Notes: generated by a model from the sequence alone, not told the origin. A DNA stretch of 64,000 bases from Sinorhizobium medicae (GCF_007827695.1 NZ_VITA01000015.1:90517-154516), one strand, 5' to 3'. Shown: positions 18,083-27,886, counted from the stretch's first letter. Program-made: numbers and translations.

Positions 18083-18110
18083 GAAACCGCCCGAAAAGAC
18101 GGGCGGTTTC
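18083..18110 (-). terminator. Terminator-like hairpin after the first M81 gene
   Basis: A perfect 11-bp stem is formed by GAAACCGCCCG (18083-18093) and CGGGCGGTTTC (18100-18110) with a 6-base loop. Read on the minus strand it directly follows the peptidase stop at 18117, and the stem ends in TTTC. Confidence 0.65.
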
Positions 18111-18116
18111 ACTGTC

Positions 18117-19562
18117 TCAAATCCAGCGGGCGGACAGCCTGGCGCTGGGCCGGAACTCGAAATCACGGTCGAAGGGGAAGATCGGCCGTTCCCGCCGCAG
18201 GCTGGCGAGCTTCTCTATCTCCTGATTGACGACGCCGTCCGTCAGCGCCATCAGGCTCGGATTGGCGATCGGCGCAAGTTCCGGCGAAAGATAGCCGGAC
18301 TTTACGATGAGCAGCCGCACACCCCTGGGATCGAGACCGAGGCGAGTAAAGTCCTCGATATTGTGATAGGGGCGCCGCCGCGCCGACAATACGATCTCGA
18401 TGCCCGCGGCCTCGACAACAGCCTGCCGCTCGGTGGCGGGTCCCGGGTCATCAAGGCGAACCACCTTGGCCTCGATCTCGGCGGACGGGCTCGACGTGTC
18501 GAGACTGCCGCCGACCCGAAATTTCAGGATCCCGCCTGTACCAGCCGCGAAACAGGCATCGACTGCCGGCCGATCGGCAATCCCAGCGATCAGCGCGTCG
18601 CGCCAGCCGCGCTCGATCAGGGCTATCAACACATCCGCCCGGTCACCAACGCCGCCGCCCGTGGGGTTATCGCCGGAATCGGCGAGGATTACCGGCGCCG
18701 TTTTTGCACTCTCGGCAATGCCGAGCATTTGCGCAAGCGACCCAGAGATTGACCCGAAACGAAACTCTTCCCTATTGAACCAGTAGCTTGCAGCGATTTC
18801 TTCCACCGCTTTAGTAGCAGCTTCCTTGTCAGCGCCGGTGACGACGGCACAGGCGGTTGCGCGCGGCTCGTCCGCCCAGACATAGCCGACCATCAGATTG
18901 GCGTCGAGAATGCCCGGCCGCCTGTTAATGTCAGCGAGGCCGCGATATAGGCCCGCCGCGGGCTCATCCTCCGTCGAGGTCCGTTCTCCGGGAAGGAGAA
19001 GCGGCACGCGCGCCCAGGCGACGCCGGGCCGCGTCCCCGAGCGGAGGGCTTCCACCAGCATCGACCAGGACCGCATCATCGTCTCGCGCGTGTCGATATG
19101 CGGCGCGGTCCTGTAGGCGGCAAAGATGTCGATCTGATCGATGATCCGCTGGCTGACATTGCCATGGAGATCGTAGCTCACAGCGAGCGGGCAGCTGGCG
19201 CCAACAATGGCGCGCGCGGCGGAGATCCAGTCCCCCTCGGCATCGTCCATTCCGTCCACTTTGATCGCCCCGTGCATGGCTAGGTAGAGCCCGTCGAGAG
19301 GCAGGGCCGCCTTCAAGCGTTCCAGGAACTCACTCTTGAGAGCATCATAAGCCGGGCGCGAGACCGGCCCCCCGGGAACAGCACGCGCATGCAACAGTGG
19401 AAGGTGATCTATCCCCTCCGCGCTGAGGAAGCCGAAATAGTCCGAATTCAGAAGATCCTCTCCCCTGAGCACCCGGAAGTCTTCAACCGTCATCAGGACG
19501 GGGGAATAGGTGCTGCATTCCGTATGGATTCCACCGACGGCGATCCGCATGGCGCTTGACAT
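18117..19562 (-). CDS. M81 family (MlrC-like) metallopeptidase, copy A
   Basis: This 481-residue protein shows the two-part M81 architecture (DUF1485 then MlrC C-terminal domain). Near the start is GGIHTECSTYSP; then MHGAIKVDGMDD, the probable zinc site SYDLHGNVSQ, and the C-terminal signature ADSGDNPTGGGVGD. MlrC, the named member, finishes breakdown of linearised microcystin; most relatives have unknown substrates. The ATG at 19562 overlaps the stop of the hexosaminidase gene (TGATG), so it is translationally coupled. A second M81 gene is 4.6 kb away in the divergent operon, pointing to a shared substrate class. Confidence 0.85.
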   Translation of the reverse strand: MSSAMRIAVGGIHTECSTYSPVLMTVEDFRVLRGEDLLNSDYFGFLSAEGIDHLPLLHARAVPGGPVSRPAYDALKSEFLERLKAALPLDGLYLAMHGAIKVDGMDDAEGDWISAARAIVGASCPLAVSYDLHGNVSQRIIDQIDIFAAYRTAPHIDTRETMMRSWSMLVEALRSGTRPGVAWARVPLLLPGERTSTEDEPAAGLYRGLADINRRPGILDANLMVGYVWADEPRATACAVVTGADKEAATKAVEEIAASYWFNREEFRFGSISGSLAQMLGIAESAKTAPVILADSGDNPTGGGVGDRADVLIALIERGWRDALIAGIADRPAVDACFAAGTGGILKFRVGGSLDTSSPSAEIEAKVVRLDDPGPATERQAVVEAAGIEIVLSARRRPYHNIEDFTRLGLDPRGVRLLIVKSGYLSPELAPIANPSLMALTDGVVNQEIEKLASLRRERPIFPFDRDFEFRPSARLSARWI

Positions 19563-21481
19563 CACAGAACGGGACTCAATGGCGCGATCGCGGCAAAGCG
19601 CAACCAATCCTTCTTGTCCTTCGGCGTCCAGGCCGCCTCGGCAATTGCCGGCAGCCTGGGAAAGACGAGGCGGTTGAAATATCCCCGCGAGAGGAAATGC
19701 TCGGACCAGATGCAGGCCTGGACGCCCTTCATGCGGCTCTTCAGCTCTTTCGGGAACTCCCCTTCCGCCTCATAGGCGTAGGTGTGCGACGGCGTTGCCG
19801 TGCCGGCCCAGCTGGCACCGGGTTCCTGCCAGGCATCCGCCTGGGCCATGTCGAGATAATAGGCCTGGCCGGGCGTCATCACGACGTCGTAACCCTCGCG
19901 TGCCAGCTCGATCCCAACCTTGGGGTTCTCCCAAGCCATCAGCAGCGTGTCCTTTGTTCCGACCCCGCCGCCATGGGCAACCTCGTTCCAGCCGACAAGC
20001 TTGCGGCCTCGCGCCGTCAGCATCTGTTTCACTTTCTTTAGGAAATAGGACTGCAGTGCGAAGGTGCCGGAAATGCCTTCCTGTTCCATAAGCTTTCGCG
20101 CCAGCGGCGAAGCGAGCCACGAACCGTCTGCCACCTCGTCACCGCCGACATGGATATATCGGCTCGGGAAGAGCTCGACCATTTCGTCGAACACCTTCTC
20201 GAGGAATTCGTAGGTGAGCGGAATGGCAGGGTTAAGGGCGTTGTTGGGATAGCCCTGGACCGAACGGTAGCTTTCCGGCGCCTCCTGCCCATCGGAGAGT
20301 TCGGCAATCGCCACGAGCGCGGCAGTGCTGTGTCCGGGAATGTCGATCTCCGGAACGACTTCGATGCTGAGCGCCGCAGCATGCGCGACGATCGCCTTTG
20401 CTTCCTCCTGGCTGTAGAAGCCGCCGACCGGTTCGGCGCCGTTGCCGAGCTGAGGCAGCATCGGCTCGTCCGGCCCCCGCATGACGCCCAGGGTCGTGAG
20501 CGTCGGATAGGCCTTGATTTCAAGCCGCCAGGCTTCGTCATCGGTCAAGTGCCAATGGAAGATGTTGAGCTTGAACCAGGCGAGGATATCAATGAGGCGC
20601 AGAATGTCGGCGGTCGGATAGAATTGCCGCGACACATCGAGATGACAGCCGCGCCACCCGTAGCGCGGCCCGTCCGCGATGACACCGGATACCGGAAAAC
20701 TGAAACTCCCGGCGTGGTTGCGGGCACCGTCGATCAGTTGGGCGAGGGACGTCAGGCCGTATTGCCTCCCGGCGGCAGCTCCATAGTCGAGCCGGATCTC
20801 CTCGTCGGAAAAATGAAGCCTGTAGGCTTCTCCGCCGAGCTCGGCTGCCTTTTTGAACATGATCGGCCGCCCCTGGGAGGAAGGCGCAAGGCTGAATGGA
20901 GCGTGACCCGCCGAAAACAGCCTGTGGAAGAGCGCGAGTACGTTGGAGACCGCCTCGATCTCGTCCGCAGCGCTTCCCGCCGCAGGATAGAGGAAATCCG
21001 GAAGCAGGTCTCCGGGCGCTGCATCGATCTCCGCGGGCCAGGGCTGCAGCGCGAAAGGAAGGTCGAGCCAGCCTTCGGGGAGGCGCTCCGGCGGCGGCTC
21101 GCTTACGGCGCCCTCCAGACGAAGGTCGGAAACCGCCACAGCGACATGACTTCCATCGGCGAGCGTCAGATAGGCCGACTTCGCCCCGTCGGTGCAATGC
21201 TTCGCCTGCCGGTGCAGACCGCTGATCATGAATGTCCAGTGCTCTCCGTGGGCAAGCGTCAGTCCTTCGGGCGGCGCGAACTCGTGGAAATTGGCATTCC
21301 TGCGGAGGAAGACCGCATTCTCGCATGCGTCCGGATCGATGACGCGGGTGAGCGACGTGTAGACGAGCCGAAAGTCGCTAAGCGGCTCGCCCGAAAGGTT
21401 AAAGAGGCTGAAGGTGAAGCGCCCGAATGGGCCACCATCCGGTTGCCAGGCAGATTCAAGGCGATAAGCGGCCTGCAGCAT
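19562..21481 (-). CDS. Beta-N-acetylhexosaminidase, GH20 family, no signal peptide
   Basis: This 639-residue glycosidase of family GH20 removes terminal N-acetylglucosamine or N-acetylgalactosamine. The catalytic Asp-Glu pair is in YIHVGGDEVADGSW, preceded by NIFHWHLTDDEAWRLEIK and VVPEIDIPGHSTAA, both typical of the barrel. An N-terminal half of about 230 residues corresponds to the GH20b and accessory region. There is no signal peptide, so it probably acts in the cytosol on imported sugars. The ATG at 21481 has GGGAG seven bases upstream; a TTG at 21487 is too close to that site. Confidence 0.92.
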   Translation of the reverse strand: MLQAAYRLESAWQPDGGPFGRFTFSLFNLSGEPLSDFRLVYTSLTRVIDPDACENAVFLRRNANFHEFAPPEGLTLAHGEHWTFMISGLHRQAKHCTDGAKSAYLTLADGSHVAVAVSDLRLEGAVSEPPPERLPEGWLDLPFALQPWPAEIDAAPGDLLPDFLYPAAGSAADEIEAVSNVLALFHRLFSAGHAPFSLAPSSQGRPIMFKKAAELGGEAYRLHFSDEEIRLDYGAAAGRQYGLTSLAQLIDGARNHAGSFSFPVSGVIADGPRYGWRGCHLDVSRQFYPTADILRLIDILAWFKLNIFHWHLTDDEAWRLEIKAYPTLTTLGVMRGPDEPMLPQLGNGAEPVGGFYSQEEAKAIVAHAAALSIEVVPEIDIPGHSTAALVAIAELSDGQEAPESYRSVQGYPNNALNPAIPLTYEFLEKVFDEMVELFPSRYIHVGGDEVADGSWLASPLARKLMEQEGISGTFALQSYFLKKVKQMLTARGRKLVGWNEVAHGGGVGTKDTLLMAWENPKVGIELAREGYDVVMTPGQAYYLDMAQADAWQEPGASWAGTATPSHTYAYEAEGEFPKELKSRMKGVQACIWSEHFLSRGYFNRLVFPRLPAIAEAAWTPKDKKDWLRFAAIAPLSPVL

Positions 21482-21505
21482 GAACAATCTCCCAAGGTGG
21501 ATAGG

Positions 21506-22300
21506 TCAGTAGTGGATCGATTGCGAGAAGGTCCGGGCGACTTCGGCATGGCCCGCGGTAAGCCCGCAGTCGACCGGCAGGCAGATGCCGGAGATGGCTC
21601 CGGCGGCGGGACTGGCAAGGAAATGGACGGCCTCGGCGACGTCCTGCGGATCGACGATGCGCTGCAGGGGGTACCAGCGCTTCGCCTCTTCGAAGACATC
21701 GGGATTGGCGGCTGCGCGCGCCTCCCAGGCCCGCGTGCGCACCGTCGCCGGCGCGACCGCATTCGCGCGGATGCCGAACTTGCCGTATTCGACGGCGATC
21801 AGCCGGGTCAGGTGCAAAAGGCCAGCCTTGGCGGCGCTGTAGGCGGGATGGCCGAAAACGTTCATCCCGTTTACCGAGGCGATGTTGACGACCGCACCCC
21901 GGCTCTCCTTCAGCATTTCCTCGACAGCCCTGAAACAGAGAAAGGCCGCTTCGAGGTTGAGCGCATTGTCCGCGCGCCATGTATCCTGCGTCGTGTCGTG
22001 CAGGCTGACGGCGCGCGCAGCGCCCGCATTGTTCACGAGTGTACGCACGGTTCCGAAGGAGGCGGCTGCCCGAGCCATTGCGGATACGCTTGCGGTGTCC
22101 GTCACGTCGCAGGTGACGGCCACGAACCGCTCCGCTCCGCCGAGATCACGCGCCGTTCTCTCGGCCGCCTCGCCCTCGATGTCGGCTAACAGGACGGTAT
22201 CATGTCCGTCACGCAGGCGCCGGGCAATAGCACGGCCGATGTCGCCGGCGGCTCCCGTGACGATCGCTACGGACTTCGGAATAGGCGTTCCTTGTGGCAC
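21506..22300 (-). CDS. Short-chain dehydrogenase/reductase (SDR)
   Basis: This 264-residue NAD(P)-dependent oxidoreductase of the classical SDR family has the cofactor motif IVTGAAGDIGRAIA near the start, LVNNAGAA near residue 85, and the catalytic Tyr and Lys in YSAAKAGLLHLTRL. The start is the GTG at 22300, with GGGAG six bases upstream and one base after the regulator stop; an upstream ATG at 22333 lacks such a site and would overlap the regulator. Its place between rpiR and the GH20 gene suggests it acts on a sugar or sugar-derived alcohol. The substrate is unknown. Confidence 0.88.
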   Translation of the reverse strand: MPQGTPIPKSVAIVTGAAGDIGRAIARRLRDGHDTVLLADIEGEAAERTARDLGGAERFVAVTCDVTDTASVSAMARAAASFGTVRTLVNNAGAARAVSLHDTTQDTWRADNALNLEAAFLCFRAVEEMLKESRGAVVNIASVNGMNVFGHPAYSAAKAGLLHLTRLIAVEYGKFGIRANAVAPATVRTRAWEARAAANPDVFEEAKRWYPLQRIVDPQDVAEAVHFLASPAAGAISGICLPVDCGLTAGHAEVARTFSQSIHY

Positions 22301-22301
22301 G

Positions 22302-23165
22302 TCAGTCTCCCATAAGCTGCCGGTCGTCGCCATCCCTGTGCACCACGAGCTGCTGCTTGATGCGCCTGAGGGTCACGGTTGCCTGCGGCTGGACGCGATA
22401 GGCGACAAGACTCGCGACGATATCGAGCAAAGCGAGATAGGCGATGCGGGTGGAGGTGGGGCGATAGATGTTGTTTCCTTCCGGCAGGTCGACCGGCACG
22501 GTGATGTCGGCGGCCTGCGCCACGGGGCTGCCGCTCTGGGTTAGCGCGATCGTCGGCACCTTGGCCTCGCGCGCAAGGATGAAGGCTCGCACCAGTTCCG
22601 CATTCCGACCCGAGAAAGACGATCCAACAATGACATCGGCCGGACGTGCGGCCGCCGCCATCATCATTTGCATGCTGTGGTCGGAGCTCGAAGTGATGCG
22701 CATGCCGAGGCGGAAGAGACGGTTCTGGAACTCCCCGGCGATCATCGAGGAGTTCCCGCCGGAACCGAAGGCATAGATCATTTCCGCTTGCGCCAACTGG
22801 TCGGCCGCGCGCTCTATGGCTGCAAGGTCGAGCGACCGATGTAAGAGGAGCAATGCATTCTGCGCCTTGGTGATGATGTCCTGGGCCACATCGCCGGGCT
22901 CCTGGCTCTTGGGCTCCGGCTTCAGGTAGCGCATCCCGACATAGGGTGTACGCGCCAGTTGAACCTTGAAATCGGAAAAGCTCTCGCAGCCAAGTCGCCT
23001 GCAGAAGCGGGTCACCGTCGGTGGCGAAACGTCGGCTTTTCCGGCGAGCTCGATGATGGAAGCGTTAACAGCAAACTCGAAATCGTTGAGCAGGATATCG
23101 GCAATGCGGTTCTCCGATTGAGAGAGCCGCCCTTTCTCTTCCTGCAGTGTCGCGAAAATATCCAT
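22302..23165 (-). CDS. RpiR/MurR family regulator (HTH plus SIS domain)
   Basis: This 287-residue regulator has an N-terminal RpiR helix-turn-helix (SQSENRIADILLNDF, then ADVSPPTVTRFCRRLG) at about residues 1-77. A SIS sugar-phosphate-binding domain lies near residues 125-255, with IYAFGSGGNSSMIAGEF and GSSFSGRNAELVRA. Such regulators sense phosphosugars such as N-acetylmuramate 6-phosphate. The ATG at 23165 follows GGGAGAGGG. It sits as the second gene of the operon, so it is likely autoregulated. It is the only regulator with a sugar-phosphate domain in the window and may control both divergent arms. Confidence 0.9.
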   Translation of the reverse strand: MDIFATLQEEKGRLSQSENRIADILLNDFEFAVNASIIELAGKADVSPPTVTRFCRRLGCESFSDFKVQLARTPYVGMRYLKPEPKSQEPGDVAQDIITKAQNALLLLHRSLDLAAIERAADQLAQAEMIYAFGSGGNSSMIAGEFQNRLFRLGMRITSSSDHSMQMMMAAAARPADVIVGSSFSGRNAELVRAFILAREAKVPTIALTQSGSPVAQAADITVPVDLPEGNNIYRPTSTRIAYLALLDIVASLVAYRVQPQATVTLRRIKQQLVVHRDGDDRQLMGD

Positions 23166-23185
23166 CAAACGGCGCCCTCTCCCTG

Positions 23186-23575
23186 TCAGGCGTCCTTCGG
23201 CTTGTAGGCGACGCAATCGATCTCCACCTTGCAATCGACCATCATGGAGGACTGAACGCAGGCACGCGCGGGCGGATGAGCTCCGAAATAGTCCTGATAG
23301 ATCTTGTTGAAGCTCCAGAAATCGCGCGGATCGTCCAGCCAGACGCCAACTCTCACCACGTGCTCGACACCGTAGCCGGCCTCTTTCAGGATGGCCAGTA
23401 GATTGCCTATCGCCCTATGCGTCTGGGCGACGATATTGCCTTCGATGATCTCGCCATTTTCCATCGCGACCTGACCGGAGACATGAAGCCAGCCATCCGC
23501 CTCGACTGCGCGTGCAAAAGGCAGGGCTTTTCCACCTGCTCCAGTCTGCTCGTCGCCATACCGCTTGATCGACAT
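23186..23575 (-). CDS. RidA family protein (YjgF/YER057c/UK114)
   Basis: This 129-residue protein of the Rid superfamily shows HVSGQVAMENGEIIEGNIVA, then RVGVWLDDPRDFWSFN and ARACVQSSMMVDCKVEID. The arginine of PPARACVQ corresponds to the residue that anchors imine substrates in RidA. RidA proteins hydrolyse reactive enamines or imines made by PLP enzymes; other subgroups act in specific catabolic routes. It is the first gene of the minus-strand operon, starting next to the divergent promoter region. It may remove an imine formed by a pathway enzyme such as an amino-sugar or D-amino-acid oxidase. Confidence 0.88.
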   Translation of the reverse strand: MSIKRYGDEQTGAGGKALPFARAVEADGWLHVSGQVAMENGEIIEGNIVAQTHRAIGNLLAILKEAGYGVEHVVRVGVWLDDPRDFWSFNKIYQDYFGAHPPARACVQSSMMVDCKVEIDCVAYKPKDA

Positions 23576-23660
23576 GCGAATCTTCTCTGCAAATTATTTT
23601 CTTATTTCGTTGACAAATGATCATAGAATGCGGAATTTGACCAGAGAAAATGCTTATTTA

Positions 23661-23674
23661 TGAAAAGAATTTCA
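23661..23674. promoter_or_regulatory. Candidate RpiR operator TGAAA-N4-TTTCA
   Basis: The inverted repeat TGAAA (23661-23665), AGAA, TTTCA (23670-23674) lies in the AT-rich 115-base gap between the two divergent arms of the RpiR cluster. A similar repeat with a 5-base spacer is at 32238-32252. Assignment to RpiR is an inference from position and symmetry. Confidence 0.4.
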
Positions 23675-23690
23675 ATTTAGGGCGAAACAC

Positions 23691-24176
23691 ATGCGGGATC
23701 CCTTCCAGAATCCGTTCCCCGGTGACGACGCGGCTCGCCGTTCCATCTGGGAGATGTTGGTGCCGCGCGACATAGACGCCTTCCTGGCCGCCGACTGGTC
23801 GATGGTCGCCGAGGATTTCGTGGAGGAAAGCTTCATCGGTATAGACGGAAGGCGAGAGGCGGACCCCGACAAGTGGCGGCTCACCTTCCCTTCTCTGGCC
23901 GAATATCGCGACGAATGGTTGCGCCAGGCGCAGGATTTCGCACGGCAGTCTTTCGCCGAGGACCCGCGGGAAGCCATTTTCCGGACGACGACCTTGGAAG
24001 ACATCGAAATCAGTGGAGAGCTCGCACTCGCCCGCAAGAAGTTCGATGGCGGAGTGAAGAAAGCGAACGGCAGCTTCGATGTGATGAAGTGGCAGACAGT
24101 TTATTATTGCCGGCTCCATCTTAGCCGTTGGAGAATATGCGGCTTCACCGGCTATCTCCCCAATCCGATGGGGTGA
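23691..24176 (+). CDS. Hypothetical protein, NTF2/SnoaL-like
   Basis: This 161-residue protein has no motif I can name firmly. The aromatic, acidic pattern (WEMLVPRDIDAFLAADWSMV, then a curved-sheet-like C-terminal half ending in WRICGFTGYLP) resembles the NTF2/SnoaL cone fold, which serves as small ligand-binding or isomerase domains. No signal peptide or membrane segment is seen. It is the first gene of the plus arm, divergent from ridA, and ends six bases before the second M81 gene. It is therefore almost certainly made together with that peptidase and likely acts in the same pathway. Confidence 0.65.
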   Translation: MRDPFQNPFPGDDAARRSIWEMLVPRDIDAFLAADWSMVAEDFVEESFIGIDGRREADPDKWRLTFPSLAEYRDEWLRQAQDFARQSFAEDPREAIFRTTTLEDIEISGELALARKKFDGGVKKANGSFDVMKWQTVYYCRLHLSRWRICGFTGYLPNPMG

Positions 24177-24182
24177 ACCGAG

Positions 24183-25676
24183 GTGACGGCAAAGACGAAG
24201 ACATTGCGCATCTTCACGGCGGCGCTCGCGACCGAGACGAACACTTTCTCCCCCATTTGCATCGACAGGCGTGCATTCGAGGCCTCGCTTTACGCTTCGC
24301 CCGGAAAGCACCCCGAAACGCCGACGCTCTGCACGGCACCGATTACCGTGGGCCGGCGGGTGGCCGCGGAAAAGGGATGGATACTGATCGAGGGCACCGC
24401 AGCCTGGGCAGACCCGGCCGGTCTCGTCAACCGGCGAACCTATGAGGATCTGCGCGACGAGATCCTGGACCAGTTGCGTGCCGCCCTGCCCATTGACGCC
24501 GTGATCCTTGGCCTGCATGGAGCCATGGTCGCCGACGGCTACGAGGACACCGAAGGCGACCTGCTCCAGCGCGTGCGCGAACTCGTGGGTCCGGAGGTGC
24601 TCGTCTGCGCCGAACTCGACCCCCACAGCCATCTTACGAATAGACGCGTTGCAGCCGCGGACTTCTTCGTTTTCTTCAAGGAGTTCCCGCACACCGATTT
24701 CGTCGAGCGTGCCGAGGATCTCTGGCGGGTCGCCGTCGACACGCTGGAGGGCCGCGTCACGCCGGTGATGTCCGTTTTCGACTGCCGGATGATAGACGTT
24801 TTCCCCACCTCCCGCGAGCCGATGCGCAGCTTCGTAGATAGATTGATGCAGATCGAGCGGCACGACGCCGATGTGCTCTCATTGTCCGTCGTACATGGCT
24901 TCATGGCCGGTGACGTGACAGAAATGGGCACGAAGATGCTCGTCGTGACCAACGGCAAGGCCGAGAAAGGCAAGGCGCTTGCCCGCGAGCTGGGCCTTGA
25001 ACTCTTCTCCCGCCGCGGCACTTACCGCATGCCGGAAATCGACGCGCACCAGGCCGTGGCGCAGGCGATCGCGGCTCCGTCCGGGCCAGTGGTGATTGCC
25101 GACATGTGGGACAATCCCGGCGGGGGAACCGCAGGCGATGCGACGGTCGTGCTGGAGGAATTGCTTGCGAGAAAGGCGACCGACACTGCGGTCGGCACGA
25201 TCTGGGATCCCATGGCGGTGCAGATCTGCATGGCGGCGGGCGAAGGCGCCGAAATCCCCTTGCGCTTCGGCGCGAAATCCGCGCCAGGCACAGGTCGACC
25301 GATCGACGGCATCGTCAAGGTCATCAAGCTCGTGCGCAATGCGGAAATGCGCTTCGGCGAGAGTATCGCCCCCTTCGGCGACGCCGCCCATATACGGCTC
25401 CGCGGCATCGACATCATCCTGAACACGACCCGCGCACAAAGCTTCGACCCGAGTCTTTTCTCCGCTATGGACATCGATCCTGGCTCGAAGAAGATCCTCG
25501 TGATCAAATCCACGAACCATTTCTACGCGTCTTTCTCGAAGATCGCCTCTGAAATCCTCTACTGCTCTGCCGGTACGCCCTACCCCAACGATCCGGCGAA
25601 AACGCCCTACCGGCGCGCAAGGCGCGACATCTGGCCAATGATCGCCGATCCTCATGGACCAGATCAAGGTGTGTGA
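24183..25676 (+). CDS. M81 family (MlrC-like) metallopeptidase, copy B
   Basis: This 497-residue protein belongs to the same family as the product of 18117-19562. It has TAALATETNTFSPICIDR near the start, LGLHGAMVADGYEDTEGD, the probable metal site AELDPHSHLTN, and the C-terminal signature ADMWDNPGGGTAGDATV. The start is a GTG at 24183 with CCGAGG just upstream. The metal-site text differs from copy A (DPHSH against DLHGN), so the two are probably paralogues of different specificity. It is co-transcribed with the NTF2-like gene. Confidence 0.85.
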   Translation: MTAKTKTLRIFTAALATETNTFSPICIDRRAFEASLYASPGKHPETPTLCTAPITVGRRVAAEKGWILIEGTAAWADPAGLVNRRTYEDLRDEILDQLRAALPIDAVILGLHGAMVADGYEDTEGDLLQRVRELVGPEVLVCAELDPHSHLTNRRVAAADFFVFFKEFPHTDFVERAEDLWRVAVDTLEGRVTPVMSVFDCRMIDVFPTSREPMRSFVDRLMQIERHDADVLSLSVVHGFMAGDVTEMGTKMLVVTNGKAEKGKALARELGLELFSRRGTYRMPEIDAHQAVAQAIAAPSGPVVIADMWDNPGGGTAGDATVVLEELLARKATDTAVGTIWDPMAVQICMAAGEGAEIPLRFGAKSAPGTGRPIDGIVKVIKLVRNAEMRFGESIAPFGDAAHIRLRGIDIILNTTRAQSFDPSLFSAMDIDPGSKKILVIKSTNHFYASFSKIASEILYCSAGTPYPNDPAKTPYRRARRDIWPMIADPHGPDQGV

Positions 25677-25706
25677 AATTCATGAGCGGGAAAAGTGTGT
25701 GTGCGG

Positions 25707-26090
25707 TCAGCGAGCCGCCGGCTGAAACAGTTCCACGAAGTTGCCAGCAGGGTCTTTCAGCAATATCTGTGAGCCGCCGGGTCCGGTTACGACATCATTG
25801 CGGAAACCCACGCCGGCGGCACGCAGTCGCTCGACCTCGGCAGCCAGATCATTCACCACAAGGTGGATCCGGTTCCAGCCGCCCGGCGAAGGACGTTCGC
25901 CGTCCGGCATCGGCCGTCCCGCAGAGCTCAAGGGGCCGCTCAGCAGCAGCCGTAGCGCTCCCCGACGGACATCCGCGAAAGCGGGGGCGTGGTTGGAGAG
26001 AACCGAGAATCCGAGATGTTTCGTGTACCACGCTACGGCGGCCTGGACGTCGTCCACCATGTAACGCACGTTGACGGTTGTTTCCGGCAT
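25707..26090 (-). CDS. VOC (glyoxalase/bleomycin-resistance) family protein
   Basis: This 127-residue single-domain protein has the paired beta-alpha-beta-beta-beta units of the vicinal oxygen chelate fold. It shows VRYMVDDVQAAVAWYTKHLG at the start and, in the second module, HLVVNDLAAEVERLRAAGV and LLKDPAGNFVELFQP. The closing glutamate of NFVELFQP is a usual metal ligand. I chose the ATG at 26090 (MPETTVNVRY) because it gives the family length. The gene stands alone and ends 30 bases from the convergent M81 gene. Members include dioxygenases, lyases and resistance proteins, so the activity is open. Confidence 0.8.
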   Translation of the reverse strand: MPETTVNVRYMVDDVQAAVAWYTKHLGFSVLSNHAPAFADVRRGALRLLLSGPLSSAGRPMPDGERPSPGGWNRIHLVVNDLAAEVERLRAAGVGFRNDVVTGPGGSQILLKDPAGNFVELFQPAAR

Positions 26091-26249
26091 TCCTGCCTCC
26101 CGCGCCGAGTGAACCAAAGCAGTCCGGTAAGCCACCGATTTTCGCGCGATTGTTCGAGACGTCAATGCCTTTCCGGACTGCTTTCCGCTACCCCCGCTTC
26201 TGCCGCAACATGCGGCGGCGGAGGGGTCGCCTGCAGGATGGGCCGGCGC

Positions 26250-26750
26250 TCAATCGGCAATGCGTCTCACCATTATGACGTCGTCGATTTCCCGGCCCTC
26301 GTGAAGCAATCCGCCCGGAATGCGTCCAACTTCGGCGAAACCCTCGCGATTGTAAAACCGGATCGCCGCCGGATTGTCGGCGCTGACGGCAAGCTCCATC
26401 TGCCTGATCCCAATTTCCCGCGCGTGATCCGCAACTGTATTCAGCAGCCGTTTCGCGACGCCCGTGCCTCGTAGTTCCCGCCGAACATAGACCATGACCA
26501 GCGTTGCGCGGTGCGCCATCTTGCTGGCGCTCTGACGTATGAGGCCGGCGATCCCGACGGGAACGTCATCCTGGAAAGCGACGAAGACGGGGTTGTCGAC
26601 GGTTCAGCGCCGCCATTCGTCGCCTGAGAGTCTCTCCCAGTCTTCAGCGCTGCTGGCAAAAGATGCGGGCTCCGCCTGCAGCGCCTCGATCCGAATGCTG
26701 CGGAAGGTTTCGACATCATCGCTGTTGAGCAGCCTGATCGTCACGCCCAT
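26250..26750 (-). pseudogene. GNAT family N-acetyltransferase, interrupted by an in-frame TGA
   Basis: Read in one frame from the ATG at 26750, the sequence encodes a whole GNAT domain of about 166 codons, but codon 49 is TGA (26606-26604). Before the stop is VTIRLLNSDDVETFRSIRIE; after it, VFVAFQDDVPVGIAGL, the acetyl-CoA pyrophosphate loop RRELRGTGVAKRLL, and NPAAIRFYNREGFAEVG. No frame change is needed, so a single base substitution explains the break. The start lies two bases after the ABC ATPase stop, as in a coupled operon gene. Either the gene is recently inactivated, the two parts are made separately, or the base is a sequencing error. Confidence 0.75.
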
Positions 26751-26752
26751 GA

Positions 26753-27886
<1,134 letters not shown>

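Noticed and set aside
20150..22189. Long plus-strand open frame across the GH20 and SDR genes
   Set aside because: It mirrors well-supported minus-strand genes, has no recognisable domain, and no ribosome site was seen.
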